From positions 1-64,000 of the forward strand of contig CAZVGZ010000004.1 in assembly GCA_964627605.1 (NCBI GenBank): a stretch of DNA of 64,000 bases, given 5' to 3'. Made by a program: the position numbers and the translations under genes. Positions 43,006 through 51,931 of the stretch are shown one piece after another. Origin of the DNA: CAZVGZ01 sp964627605 (GTDB lineage: Bacteria; Latescibacterota; MWCZ01; CAZVGZ01). The notes under the pieces are model-generated. The model searched no databases. It was not told where the DNA came from and saw only the letters and a list, made by a program, of their open reading frames with translations. The stretch's first letter is position 1. Each line of letters starts with the position of its first letter.

Positions 43006-43680
43006 CTAAGTCCGTCCTGCTGCCCACCTCGCCGCGTTCTGGAGGATCATCCGAATTGTGTCCTGCTGCATAATCATAAACGTCTCGTGGCCTGGACGAA
43101 AATAGAACGTGCGGCCAGCGCCCACCTGCCAGCAACATCCCGACCTAAACCACTCTCCACCCTCAAAATCAGAACGGAATACGACTGTATCGGGTTCAGG
43201 GACCGCGAACGGCTCGCCGAACATCTCAGTTTCGGGAACTACAAAATCTTGCACGCCCTTGGCAATCGGATGATCCGGCGCGACTACCGTGATCTTTTCG
43301 GGTTTGCCGTCGCCGCGGACGCTCCCCAATCCACACTCTGCATCCAGTACCGCTTTGAAAGGCTTGGCGTAGTGAGCCGAATGAATTGGCACAAAACCCA
43401 TTCCACCGTCTCTTACCCTTGCTGCGATACGGTCTGTGTTTTTATCGGTGACATCTCCATGTTTCTGGTGTCCCCACCAGAAAAGTACGTCGATATGATC
43501 AAGAGCGAAATCGGCCAACCCCTGATTCGGGTCTGCAAGACATGCTGTCTCGGCGGTTATGTCGAGTGTACTGTTGAGCGCCTCGGCGATCGCTCCGTTG
43601 ATTCCGACCGGGTAGACATCTTCAGGCTCGGTACGTTCAGACCAGACCAGTACTTTGATATTCGGTGGGGCATCGGACAT
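43006..43680 (-). CDS. ThuA-like trehalose-utilisation-domain protein
   Basis: About 224 residues of the ThuA (glutamine-amidotransferase-like) fold. Characteristic stretches are 'VLVWSERTEPEDVYP', 'HIDVLFWWGHQKHG', 'GMGFVPIHSAHYAKPF', 'VPETEMFGEPF' and 'FYFRPGHETF'. The frame is open to 43842, but ATG 43680 follows GGGGAG and begins right before the first strand. ThuA proteins are linked to disaccharide and keto-sugar catabolism; the catalytic role is unsettled. It is divergent from the propeller gene, sharing about 150 bases of upstream DNA. Confidence 0.82.
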   Translation of the reverse strand: MSDAPPNIKVLVWSERTEPEDVYPVGINGAIAEALNSTLDITAETACLADPNQGLADFALDHIDVLFWWGHQKHGDVTDKNTDRIAARVRDGGMGFVPIHSAHYAKPFKAVLDAECGLGSVRGDGKPEKITVVAPDHPIAKGVQDFVVPETEMFGEPFAVPEPDTVVFRSDFEGGEWFRSGCCWQVGAGRTFYFRPGHETFMIMQQDTIRMILQNAARWAAGRT

Positions 43681-43829
43681 TTTCTGCTCCCCTGAGAACG
43701 CGCATCGTGTGTCAAGGTCCAATATTGGCGGGCTGCCGTTGGCTACGGTAACACCTGCCGATTGACCGCGCAAGGGGAGTACCTTTGGCGGAGCGTATTT
43801 CAACCTGCCAAACAAAGCATTGAGGAACA

Positions 43830-46559
43830 ATGTCACCGCCACGCGTTCACACCGCTGCAGCGATCTTCGTGACAGTTGTATGCAGCCTCGTCTCCACCGC
43901 TAAAAACAGGGCACCTACAGACATGCCACAAGACAGACATCCGCTCATGCCCGGCGTCAGAAGCGACGAGATAGCAGACCCCGATTGGCCCCGGACTCTC
44001 CACGACAAACAGCTTACAGGTTTTTCCCCGTTGGTTTTGGGCATGACAGAAGCGCCTCAAATCTGGGCGACGATCCCCATCGGCGGCGATGTGGGGGCGG
44101 TGGAGACTGTCCAACGCACCAACGGCACCAGCGGCTTGCTCATCAACGACGGCATCTGGCGTTTCGTCAATCTCGACGGTGAAGTCGAATGGACGAGCGA
44201 TGTCGATGGCCGATTGATTTTTTTCGGTGATCTGCACGGTAGTAGTAGCGATTTCGCGCTTTTTGCTGGTGGGAACACCCTTTCCGAGCTTGATGGTACC
44301 ACCGGCGAGACAAGCTGGTCGCACACTTTTTCACCCCACTACTTGGACGTCAAAGCCCATGTGGCAGACGCATTGCCCGATCTACCGGGAATGGAAGCGG
44401 TCGTATTTCCCAACTACGGCGAGGAGGGGGGCGTCATCTCATTCCCGCCATCGGGCGACCCTGGATTTGTCTGGTGGAAAACAGTGGTTGCCGACGGCGA
44501 GTGGCCTGAGCGATACGACCACGGATGCGATGCCAAATTCGACCTTAGTGTTCCTGACGAACCGCTTGTCTGGAACGTCAGACACCACAGGGTTCGTGGT
44601 TTTGACGCGCGCACCGGGGAGATGAAGAGCGAACTTCTGTACGAGATCGGCGATGGGCACCGGCGCAACTACGGGCCTTGGGAGCTAGGGCAGAGCGCAG
44701 ACGGCTCGACGGTGGTCGTTGTCGCAGCCGAAATGGTACAGACACATGTACACGGTCTAAAACTCAACAGGAACGGTCCAAGCGAACTGGCATGGCAGAG
44801 GTATTATGGCGAGGTCTATGTCGTTCCTGGCGTGGCTGTTGAGTCGATAGCGATGGTTGACGTAGACGGTGACGGCGGCACTGAACTTGTGTACAACGCC
44901 CGCGACCCTGAAAACGAGTATAGGTCGTTCGTAAGGATAAGGGATGCCCTTACAGGGGTCAAAAAAACAGAGCTTGCGGACACCTGGTGTGCTGCGGTGG
45001 TTCAGCTTGGCGAGAGCCGATACTTGCTGACTTACGATGCCCCTGGTGGAGCGATGCCAAAACGAGGAAATATAACAATCCACCGCATCACCGGCCCAGG
45101 ACAGCTCGACAGTCTGACGACGATTGAAAGCGCACACCTCTTTGGCCCGCCCGTTGTAGGAGGTGAGCTGATCCTGCGAAAGATAGAGGATGGCAACGCC
45201 ATGCTGGTGCGGTACGCAGCGCAGGGCGGTGAGATCACTCAGGTGACCGCAACCAACGACGCAGCCCTGGTTGAGTCGCCAACGCGGCAGATCGTGCAGA
45301 TCGACGGTGAAGACGCATTTCTCGTCAGCCGCGATGGCCGTCTTGAAGCCCGGCGTTGGAATGGCGAAGAGGTCTGGTCGCTGCCCGTAAACGGCGGGCC
45401 TCCATCACTGATGAGCGCCGCCGACATCAATTCTGACGGGCGAGCGGAGATCATAGCAACCGCCCCAGGCGGCAGCGCCAAAACCTTTTCCATTGATGCT
45501 GAAGGAGGCTACGAGGAGACCTCTGAGTTTCAGTTCAGCGGTGGTGACAATAGGCGTACTCCACAGCTCTATGATCTTTTGGGCGACGGCTCACTGTGCG
45601 TTGTGGCACCGGGCACCACCGACGACGGACACCTGGCTGTACGGGCCTTCAGAGCCGACGGGTCGCTACTCTGGGAGACAGAACTCGATACCCGAACCGA
45701 TGATGGTGGCAGTGTTTCGGCGTGGAACGCCGGTCAATTTCTGCCTGGGCCATCGTCTGGCGTTGCGATCTCCGTCGTTACCAGGTCGCGCTATGTCGAG
45801 GGAACTTTCCTTTTGGACGGTGCCACAGGTGATGTCCAGTGGTTCAAAGGACAACACTGGGAAGGTGACATCGTGCGCCCATTCGTCCCATCGGGCCTTA
45901 TGACAGCGTTCGATGTCGACGGTGACGGCCTTGATGAGATCGGCATGGATATGCTGAGCTACATGGCGTTTCTCAACGGCGAGGACGGCGGGTTTGCGCT
46001 TCTCAAACACTCGCCTAACATCCGCGCAGAGGGCGCGCTCTACGCCGCACAGTTGTACAACAGCTTCGTGCCGGTCTATGAAAACCCGGAAATCCAACAG
46101 CCGCACTGGCTCTCGCCGCTGGGGTTCGGCGTGTTTGGGCTGATGAATCCTGATCCGAGCGATGGTGTCTGGCGAGTAGATGCGAGTTACGACACACCTC
46201 AGAAAGTGGGGATGGTAGACGTTGACGGCGACGGGAAAATGGAGGTCGGCTACTGCCTGTCTGGCGACTCTACATTCATCTGCCGCGATCTCTTCAGCGG
46301 TAAAATTGAATGGGAACTGGAACTTCCCACCAGTCCAGCAGGGCCGGTAATAACAGCCGACGTAGACGGCGATGGAAAAGGCGAATTCATTACCGACCGC
46401 TACTGCATTGGCACAGATGACCAGAGTCACGGCGAACTGAGATGGACATCGCCAAAGCCACTTGGTTGGGGCATCATCGCCGATGTTGATGGCGATGGTA
46501 TCGGTGAAATCATCTGCGCCGAACCTGGAGCCATTCACATTCTCAAAGCGGCGAAATAG
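43830..46559 (+). CDS. FG-GAP/VCBS-type propeller protein
   Basis: A 909-residue protein with a weak N-terminal signal peptide (residues 1-24). The body repeats blades ending in calcium loops of the form D-x-D-G-D-G: 'AMVDVDGDGGTELVYN', 'SAADINSDGRAEIIAT', 'TAFDVDGDGLDEIGMD', 'GMVDVDGDGKMEVGYC', 'ADVDGDGKGEFI', 'ADVDGDGIGEIICA'. Such proteins resemble rhamnogalacturonan-lyase-type propellers or integrin-like folds. No catalytic motif is identified. The start ATG follows GAGG by six bases. Most blades sit in the C-terminal half; the N-terminal 350 residues have fewer loops. Confidence 0.75.
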   Translation: MSPPRVHTAAAIFVTVVCSLVSTAKNRAPTDMPQDRHPLMPGVRSDEIADPDWPRTLHDKQLTGFSPLVLGMTEAPQIWATIPIGGDVGAVETVQRTNGTSGLLINDGIWRFVNLDGEVEWTSDVDGRLIFFGDLHGSSSDFALFAGGNTLSELDGTTGETSWSHTFSPHYLDVKAHVADALPDLPGMEAVVFPNYGEEGGVISFPPSGDPGFVWWKTVVADGEWPERYDHGCDAKFDLSVPDEPLVWNVRHHRVRGFDARTGEMKSELLYEIGDGHRRNYGPWELGQSADGSTVVVVAAEMVQTHVHGLKLNRNGPSELAWQRYYGEVYVVPGVAVESIAMVDVDGDGGTELVYNARDPENEYRSFVRIRDALTGVKKTELADTWCAAVVQLGESRYLLTYDAPGGAMPKRGNITIHRITGPGQLDSLTTIESAHLFGPPVVGGELILRKIEDGNAMLVRYAAQGGEITQVTATNDAALVESPTRQIVQIDGEDAFLVSRDGRLEARRWNGEEVWSLPVNGGPPSLMSAADINSDGRAEIIATAPGGSAKTFSIDAEGGYEETSEFQFSGGDNRRTPQLYDLLGDGSLCVVAPGTTDDGHLAVRAFRADGSLLWETELDTRTDDGGSVSAWNAGQFLPGPSSGVAISVVTRSRYVEGTFLLDGATGDVQWFKGQHWEGDIVRPFVPSGLMTAFDVDGDGLDEIGMDMLSYMAFLNGEDGGFALLKHSPNIRAEGALYAAQLYNSFVPVYENPEIQQPHWLSPLGFGVFGLMNPDPSDGVWRVDASYDTPQKVGMVDVDGDGKMEVGYCLSGDSTFICRDLFSGKIEWELELPTSPAGPVITADVDGDGKGEFITDRYCIGTDDQSHGELRWTSPKPLGWGIIADVDGDGIGEIICAEPGAIHILKAAK

Positions 46560-46604
46560 GGGTTTTTGGCAATTAACGGGCGTCGAAAATGAGGACGGAT
46601 CGGC

Positions 46605-47522
46605 ATGAAGATACTCGTGACAGGCGCTGGAGGATTTGTCGGGAGGCGGGTGTGTCAGGTACTGAATGTAGCCGGTCACTCTCTGTGCGCACTCTCGCGC
46701 AATCCGGCGCACCTGATGCGCAGGTTGCCTCTGTTCTCAGAGGTTTCCGAATGGTCTCCGACTGAGGGGCCGCCTCCTGTTGAAGCATTTGACCGTGTTG
46801 ATGGTGTAGTGCATCTCGCTGGCGAAAGTGTCGCAGGGCGATGCACTACCTCAAAAAAGCAGAGGATTAGCCAAAGCCGGATTGATGGTACGGCGAATCT
46901 CGTGTCTGCGATGAAAGAGTGTAGAACTCCGCCCAAGGTTTTGATCTCTGCGAGTGCAGTGGGTTACTACGGCGATAGGGGGGAAGAGGTTCTTTACGAA
47001 AATGCCAGCCCTGGAGACGATTTTTTGGCGGGTGTGTGTGTCGGTTGGGAGTCGGCGGCGATGGAAGCCCACCGGTTCGGTGTCAGAGTAGTTTGCCTTA
47101 GGATCGGCATAGTCTTAGGTGGCGGTGGTGGCGCGCTGACAGCGATGCTCCTGACGGCGAAATTGGGTCTAGGCGGGCCTTTTGGATCGGGAGAACAGTG
47201 GTGGTCATGGGTCCATCTCGACGACGTTGCTGGGGTGTTGTTGTATGCGGTAGAAAATGAGATATCCGGTCCGGTAAATGTCACATCCCCCAACCCAGAA
47301 AGACAGAAAAATTTCGCTCGCTCGCTTGGCCGCGCACTGTCCACGCCAGCGTTCCTGCCAGCGCCGAGAGTCGCTCTTAGAGTAGTGCTTGGCGAGTTTT
47401 CCACCGAGCTTCTTTCCAGCAAAAGGGTTTTGCCGGAAAAAGCCGTGAGCGGTGGATACTCTTTCAAATCCAAACACCTGAACGACGCACTGGCATCATC
47501 GCTTGTGTCACCTTCTGACTAG
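46605..47522 (+). CDS. TIGR01777-family SDR epimerase
   Basis: 305 residues of the extended short-chain dehydrogenase group. The NAD motif is 'ILVTGAGGFVGRRV', then 'VHLAGESVAGRCTTSKKQRI', the family's defining 'LAGE.I..~RW~..~K' block in altered form, then 'VLISASAVGYYGDRG' with the catalytic Tyr in YYG, and 'GGGGGALTAM'. 'WSWVHLDDV' is the typical second signature and the C-terminus has the DUF1731-like 'PLPAPR..L...~GE~~~ELL' segment. The substrate is unknown (proteins of this group include YfcH and SulA-like cell-division homologues). Confidence 0.88.
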   Translation: MKILVTGAGGFVGRRVCQVLNVAGHSLCALSRNPAHLMRRLPLFSEVSEWSPTEGPPPVEAFDRVDGVVHLAGESVAGRCTTSKKQRISQSRIDGTANLVSAMKECRTPPKVLISASAVGYYGDRGEEVLYENASPGDDFLAGVCVGWESAAMEAHRFGVRVVCLRIGIVLGGGGGALTAMLLTAKLGLGGPFGSGEQWWSWVHLDDVAGVLLYAVENEISGPVNVTSPNPERQKNFARSLGRALSTPAFLPAPRVALRVVLGEFSTELLSSKRVLPEKAVSGGYSFKSKHLNDALASSLVSPSD

Positions 47523-47922
47523 CCTTGAATGGCTCTGATGGCGCACAGTACACAGCCTGCCGACCGCTAGTGCATACCGAGAGATTAGTATCAGCGCGGT
47601 ATTGGCGGGCATTCGTTTGAGAGGAATGACTGGCGTATATTAATAGATGAACCCGGCAGAATTTGGCGGGATCCGGCGGGCGTTGGAGGAGTCGAAAGAG
47701 ACACCCAGGCAGAAGGGAACAGGAATGGCGCTCGAACACGGGAGAGCTGATAATGGAAGCCGGATTCTCATCGCTCAAGACCCAGGAGTTCCCCGATCTA
47801 GGTCAAGGCGGTAGAACTTTCAGCCTCGCAGTCTCGCAGAAATAGGTTTCGTCTATTGGGGGGCCGCCACCGGCGTTGCGCGATCCCCGCAAACTTGGTT
47901 TTCAATCCGCTGGCGGAGTGAA
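47523..47922. other. 400-base region without a supported gene
   Basis: The only notable reading frame is 55 codons from ATG 47647, with no Shine-Dalgarno sequence and unusual Arg-rich text. I see no hairpin with a T run, no repeat of the trp-flanking family, and no RNA gene. Confidence 0.5.
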
Positions 47923-48192
47923 ATGGCTGACCCACCCGAGATGAGCCCCGAACTGGCAGTCCAGGTGACATCGTACAGATGGTTTGCGCTAATCCTTGTG
48001 GTGATGTGGATTACCATCGTGCCTATAGACCTGATCCTGCTTCCGAGCTACAACCAAGCCTACGGTTGGGACTTGCTTCTCAAAGCCAGCGTGGACAGTA
48101 TTCTAGCGACGGTCGCTGTGCTTTTCACCTATTCGGTCTACCGCCTGGGCGTGTGCGCAGAGCAGATCAAAGCAGAAGCAGACACCGAGTGA
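47923..48192 (+). CDS. Small two-helix membrane protein, unknown function
   Basis: 89 residues with two hydrophobic segments (about residues 19-41 and 54-74) and short charged ends ('MADPPEMSPELAVQV' and 'CAEQIKAEADTE'). GGAG lies a few bases before the ATG. I recognise no family. It stands alone, followed by the repeat-rich region upstream of the trp operon. Confidence 0.6.
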   Translation: MADPPEMSPELAVQVTSYRWFALILVVMWITIVPIDLILLPSYNQAYGWDLLLKASVDSILATVAVLFTYSVYRLGVCAEQIKAEADTE

Positions 48193-48463
48193 TGCGAATC
48201 TACGACTGGGTCGGCTAAGCCAGACAGTCAAGCGAAAAAATCCAACAGAGGGCGCGGCTCTCTAGCTGCGGAAGGTCGCTCGTTCGCGTGCCGACGGTCC
48301 AGGTCGGCCACCACTGACTCCTTTCAGACAACCTTCTCTCAAACGTTCTTTTGGCACGGATATACGCCACCTGACCGCCTGCATCAATATACCCGACCCA
48401 GAGTAAAAGGGCCTGATGCGACAAGGCTGGCCCAGAGTCACCCGATCGCTTCTTCCACGTTGC

Positions 48464-48544
48464 CTAACGTCGACGACAAGCCCGTGGCGTAGGTGCATGA
48501 TGGCCTCCACGAAGTTCACTAACGTCGATGACAAGCCTGTTGCG
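48464..48544. repeat. Pair of 26-bp imperfect direct repeats
   Basis: CTAACGTCGACGACAAGCCC (48464 on) recurs at 48519 as CTAACGTCGATGACAAGCCT, and both continue with a GT-GCG ending. They lie in the 500-base non-coding stretch between the small membrane gene and the trp promoter and share the AAGCCTGT-GCG core with the larger repeat copies. Confidence 0.7.
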
Positions 48545-48567
48545 AAGAATCAGGTCCAAAAACACCC

Positions 48568-48682
48568 GAAGGCACTTCGTGCTCCTTTGCGGTCGTCTTC
48601 GCCGACCGGTGCGACCAGACCGCTGGCAGACGACGAGCAGGCCTGTCGCGTAGAGACAGACCCAAAAAACACCCGAAGGGTG
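48568..48682. repeat. Dispersed repeat, copy A (upstream of trp module)
   Basis: About 115 bases that align with 51916-52030 at roughly two thirds identity by eye. Shared blocks are GGCACTTCGTG near the left, CGCCGACCG in the middle, and GGCC-GTCGCGTAGAGACA then AAAAACACCCGA-GGGTG at the right. The right end contains an A6 run and the CACCC-GAA-GGGTG hairpin and abuts the trp -35 box. Confidence 0.7.
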
Positions 48683-48691
48683 CGAAGGGTG

Positions 48692-48720
48692 TTGACGGTG
48701 GAACGTTGAGGTTCTATTAT
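48692..48720 (+). promoter_or_regulatory. sigma70-type promoter of the trp operon
   Basis: TTGACG (48692-48697) and TATTAT (48715-48720) are separated by exactly 17 bases. Transcription would start near 48727, about 20 bases before the leader peptide GTG. The -35 box overlaps the right arm of a small inverted repeat (AACACCC...GGGTGTT, 48668-48693). Confidence 0.65.
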
Positions 48721-48745
48721 TGGGGCTGGAAAAGAGGGATTTGTT

Positions 48746-48814
48746 GTGAATAATATCTATCGGGCAGAACTTTGGGCGTGGCGCAGCTTAAATAGGAGAA
48801 GTGTGTCCCGCTAG
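48746..48814 (+). CDS. trpL: Candidate trp leader peptide with two Trp codons
   Basis: 22 codons from GTG 48746 to TAG 48812-48814, with AGAGGGA six bases upstream. The peptide contains Trp-Ala-Trp at codons 10-12 (TGG at 48773 and 48779). It starts about 20 bases after the predicted transcription start and ends 30 bases before an intrinsic terminator that precedes trpE. The arrangement promoter, short Trp-containing ORF, terminator, trpE is that of ribosome-mediated attenuation. The frame is below the length that ORF callers report. Confidence 0.6.
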   Translation: MNNIYRAELWAWRSLNRRSVSR

Positions 48815-48844
48815 CGGCCTTTAGTCTATTTCTGACAACGGTTT

Positions 48845-48885
48845 GACGCGTCGCGACCACACTTTGGTTCGCGGCGTTTTTCTGT
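48845..48885 (+). terminator. Intrinsic terminator (attenuator) before trpE
   Basis: ACGC-GT-CGCGA-CCA (from 48846) pairs with TTGG-TTCGCGGCGT (to 48877), allowing a small bulge, and is followed at once by T5 (48877-48881). It lies between the leader ORF and trpE. Bases 48778-48787, which include the second leader Trp codon, could pair with 48848-48860 as an alternative to the terminator stem. Confidence 0.6.
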
Positions 48886-48902
48886 TTTGGAGAGAATGAA
48901 AG

Positions 48903-50447
48903 ATGGCTATCAATTCGAAATCTTTAGACGGAGCGGCTACACCGTCATTCGACGATGTCACACGGTTGGCGTCAGAAGGTACGGTCCTGCCTGTCCACAG
49001 GCGGATATTGGCAGATACGGAGACGCCAGTTTCGGCATTTCTGAAGATACGGGATGAAGACCCGTACACTTTTCTGCTGGAGAGCGTCGAGGGTGAGGAG
49101 CGGGCTGCGAGATACTCTTTTTTGGGGGTGGACCCGTTTTTGATCTTCCGCGCAAAACGGGAGAGATCTTTTGCGCAGGACAGAAGATCGGGGTCGATTG
49201 AGGAGCGCAACGGCGATCCACTTGGACATTTGAGGGAGCTTACGGAGAGGTATAGGAGTGTGCAGTTGGAAGGGTTGCCGAGGTTTACTGGGGGGGCGGT
49301 CGGATATTTGGGATATGATTGTGTTCGCTGGGTAGAGGATATCCCTGATGACAATCCTGACGAACTTGATCTGGACGATTCGGTCTTCATGTTTTTTGAC
49401 CGCGTGCTGGCGTTTGACAATCTGGCTCACGAAATAATCATCATCGTAAACATTGACACGGACACGGATGATGAGAATCTGCTCAGGGAGAGGTACGATG
49501 CGGCCTTGCCGGCTATAGCTCATGTGGAGAAGCTGCTGGCGTATCCTGTCAATCCACGGCCTGTCTCTGGTCGCTCGGCCAATCGAGAGGTGATCTCAAA
49601 TACGAAGCAGAGCGATTTTGAGGAGTCGGTGGACGCGTGTAAGGAGTATATATTCGCTGGCGATGTTTTTCAGGTTGTGCCCTCGCAGCGTTTTCAGACG
49701 CCGGTTTCTGTGGGGTCGTTCGACATCTACCGCCGCCTTCGCACTGTAAATCCATCTCCATACATGTTCTTCCTGTCGCTGGAGAGTTTTGAGGTGGTTG
49801 GTGCGTCGCCAGAAACCCTAGTGCGTGTGGAAGGAAGGGCATTTGAAAATCGCCCTATTGCCGGGACCGCGCGCAGAGGAGCCAACGAGGAGGAAGATCG
49901 AAAGGCCGAAGAGGAGTTGTTGGCTGATCCCAAAGAGCGCGCAGAACATCTGATGCTGGTGGATCTGGGGCGCAACGATGTGGGGCGTGTTGCGAAATAC
50001 GACACTGTTCATGTGACAGATTTTATGATAGTCGAACGGTATTCGCACGTAATGCACATCGTCTCAAATGTTCGTGGGGAGCTTAGGGACGATTGCGACC
50101 GGTTCGATGCACTGCTGTCATGTTTTCCCGCAGGAACTCTCACGGGTGCGCCGAAAATACGGGCGATGGAGATTATTGACGAGATCGAGTCTACACGGCG
50201 CGGCATATACGGCGGGGCGGTTGGATACCTGGATTTCGGCGGCAACCTCGATACCTGCATCGCAATCCGAACGATGGTTGTCAAAGACGGGATCGCCTAC
50301 GCACAAGCTGGAGGTGGAATCGTGGCAGACAGTGTGCCAGCGACTGAATATCAGGAGACTGTAAACAAGGCCTCCGCGCTGCTAAAAGCGGTGGACTTAG
50401 CAGAGGCGTCATCGGCGGGGCTGCCTGGCGACCGCCATCAGATTTGA
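48903..50447 (+). CDS. trpE: Anthranilate synthase component I
   Basis: 514 residues, full length. The feedback-site motif LLES occurs near residue 58 ('YTFLLESVEGEERAARYSFLG'), consistent with inhibition by Trp. The chorismate-binding catalytic part has 'GDVFQVVPSQRFQ', 'PSPYMFFLSLE', 'GASPETLVRVEGR', 'RPIAGTARRG', 'DLGRNDVGRVA' and 'FPAGTLTGAPKIRAMEII'. With TrpG it makes anthranilate from chorismate and Gln. GGAGAG precedes the ATG. trpG follows 25 bases downstream. No trpDCFBA genes are in the window, so this is a split pathway with trpEG alone. Confidence 0.95.
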   Translation: MAINSKSLDGAATPSFDDVTRLASEGTVLPVHRRILADTETPVSAFLKIRDEDPYTFLLESVEGEERAARYSFLGVDPFLIFRAKRERSFAQDRRSGSIEERNGDPLGHLRELTERYRSVQLEGLPRFTGGAVGYLGYDCVRWVEDIPDDNPDELDLDDSVFMFFDRVLAFDNLAHEIIIIVNIDTDTDDENLLRERYDAALPAIAHVEKLLAYPVNPRPVSGRSANREVISNTKQSDFEESVDACKEYIFAGDVFQVVPSQRFQTPVSVGSFDIYRRLRTVNPSPYMFFLSLESFEVVGASPETLVRVEGRAFENRPIAGTARRGANEEEDRKAEEELLADPKERAEHLMLVDLGRNDVGRVAKYDTVHVTDFMIVERYSHVMHIVSNVRGELRDDCDRFDALLSCFPAGTLTGAPKIRAMEIIDEIESTRRGIYGGAVGYLDFGGNLDTCIAIRTMVVKDGIAYAQAGGGIVADSVPATEYQETVNKASALLKAVDLAEASSAGLPGDRHQI

Positions 50448-50472
50448 GAGATACATACAAAGGACAGACACA

Positions 50473-51051
50473 ATGATTTTGATGATCGACAACTACGACT
50501 CGTTCACGTACAACCTGGTCCAGTATTTAGGGGAGTTAGGTGCGGACTTGGAGGTGAAACGAAACGATCAGGTGAGGGTTGAGGATATCCGCGCCGCCGC
50601 CCCTGAGAGCATCGTTCTCTCGCCCGGGCCGTGCACCCCAGATGATGCAGGAGTCTGCCTGGAGGTTGTGGAGAAATTGGCTGGCGAGATTTCTATCCTC
50701 GGTGTCTGTTTGGGCCACCAGTCCATCGGTCAGGCGTTCGGCGGCAGGGTGATCCGAGCACCTTATGTCATGCACGGCAAAGTCTCAGAGATTCACCACG
50801 ACGGCAAATCAGTATTTAGCGGATTGCCGGCTGTACTCAAAGCCACTCGATACCACTCACTCATCGTCGAACGCGACTCGCTGCCCGACTGTCTCGAAGT
50901 CAGCGCCGAGACCGATGATGGCCTTATTATGGGACTCCGTCACAAAGAGTTACCAGTGGAAGGTGTACAGTTTCACCCGGAGTCAATTCTAACTCCAGAA
51001 GGCAAGCCTCTCCTAAAAAACTTTTTGGAAGCTGCGCAGTCTACAGGATGA
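50473..51051 (+). CDS. trpG: Anthranilate synthase component II (glutamine amidotransferase)
   Basis: 192 residues of a class I glutamine amidotransferase. The triad is Cys79 ('LGVCLGHQSIGQAFGG'), His168 and Glu170 ('VQFHPESILTPEG'). The start 'MILMIDNYDSFTYNLVQYL' is typical for TrpG/PabA. It supplies ammonia to TrpE. By sequence alone TrpG and PabA cannot be separated; the adjacency to trpE with the leader peptide favours TrpG, and it could serve both pathways. AGGACAG lies before the ATG. Confidence 0.93.
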   Translation: MILMIDNYDSFTYNLVQYLGELGADLEVKRNDQVRVEDIRAAAPESIVLSPGPCTPDDAGVCLEVVEKLAGEISILGVCLGHQSIGQAFGGRVIRAPYVMHGKVSEIHHDGKSVFSGLPAVLKATRYHSLIVERDSLPDCLEVSAETDDGLIMGLRHKELPVEGVQFHPESILTPEGKPLLKNFLEAAQSTG

Positions 51052-51098
51052 CCCCTCGGAGAGCTGTCGGCGGGCGATCTGGTAGGAGTTGATGCAGC

Positions 51099-51931
51099 AT
51101 GGCCAAAGACAGCACCACATACGATCCTCAGACGGTTAGCAGGTTCTACGACGACTACGGCAACCGGGAATGGGAGTGGTTAGACCGGTCCGCTCATGAC
51201 CGGTTGATATATCATCTGCATCGGCATTTCTTGCACGACCACATCGGTGTTGGGAAAAAAGTGCTCGACGCGGGCTGCGGAGCCGGACGTTTCAGCATCG
51301 CGATGGCGGAGTCTGGAAGCTCAGTGTCGCTGGCCGACATTTCGCAAAATCAACTCCGTATCGCCCAGGAAAACCTCAGTGATGGCGGATATCACGCTAA
51401 AGTGGCCGATGTGCGCTACCTCAAAGAGATAGGCGATGACAGCTTTGACGCTGTAGTCTGCTATGGAGGCGTTCTCAACTACCTCTTCGATGACGCGGAG
51501 GCAGCAGTCAACGAACTCATGCGCGTGGCCAGACGAGGGGGCAGTGTTGTGGTTAGCGTCGCCAACGTGTGGGGGCCGTGCGCCACGCTCTGATCGGCGA
51601 CATATCAACCAAAATGTTCGCAGACCCGGACTACTGGATGGTCAACCGAGTCGCGACTACCGGCGACCTGCTCACGCACCCTGAAGTCATTCACCCGCCG
51701 CGCCATTTCTACAGATCCGATGAGCTGTCAGAACTGCTCGAAAGAGGTGGTTTGCAGGATGTTGAGTTGGGTTGTGCTCCAGCGTTTATCGCAGATCTGC
51801 GCGCCCCATTGGACCAGATAGAGTCCAATCCAGCAGCCTGGCGAACAGTTTTGGAGCTCGAAGAGGAAGCCTATTGGAGCCACGGCTTGCTGGACGGCGG
51901 CAATTTCCTGCTTGGGAAGGGCACTTCGTGA
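51099..51931 (+). pseudogene. Class I SAM-dependent methyltransferase with a single-base frameshift
   Basis: The first 160 codons encode a Rossmann methyltransferase: 'KVLDAGCGAGRFSIAMAE' (motif I), 'VSLADISQNQLRIAQENL' and 'DSFDAVVCYGGVLNYLFDD'. At a G5 run (51571-51575) the frame ends nine codons later in TGA; one additional G would give 'VWGAVRHALIGDIS' and open the remaining 115 codons ('RHFYRSDELSELLERGGLQDVELGCAPAF') to TGA 51929-51931. A homopolymer indel could be a consensus error as well as a real mutation. The intact protein would be about 277 residues. It is cotranscribed with trpEG by position; its substrate is unknown. The last codons overlap repeat copy B. Confidence 0.75.

Noticed and set aside
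45666..46712. 348-codon minus-strand frame opposite the propeller gene
   Set aside because: Repeated D-x-D-G-D-G codons on the plus strand create an open antisense frame; no signal or domain is seen in it.
47647..47814. 55-codon frame as a small gene
   Set aside because: No ribosome site, Arg-rich C-terminus, and no membrane or domain pattern.
48193..48700. CRISPR-like array in the repeat region before trpE
   Set aside because: The repeats are few, of unequal length and spacing, diverged, and without cas genes.
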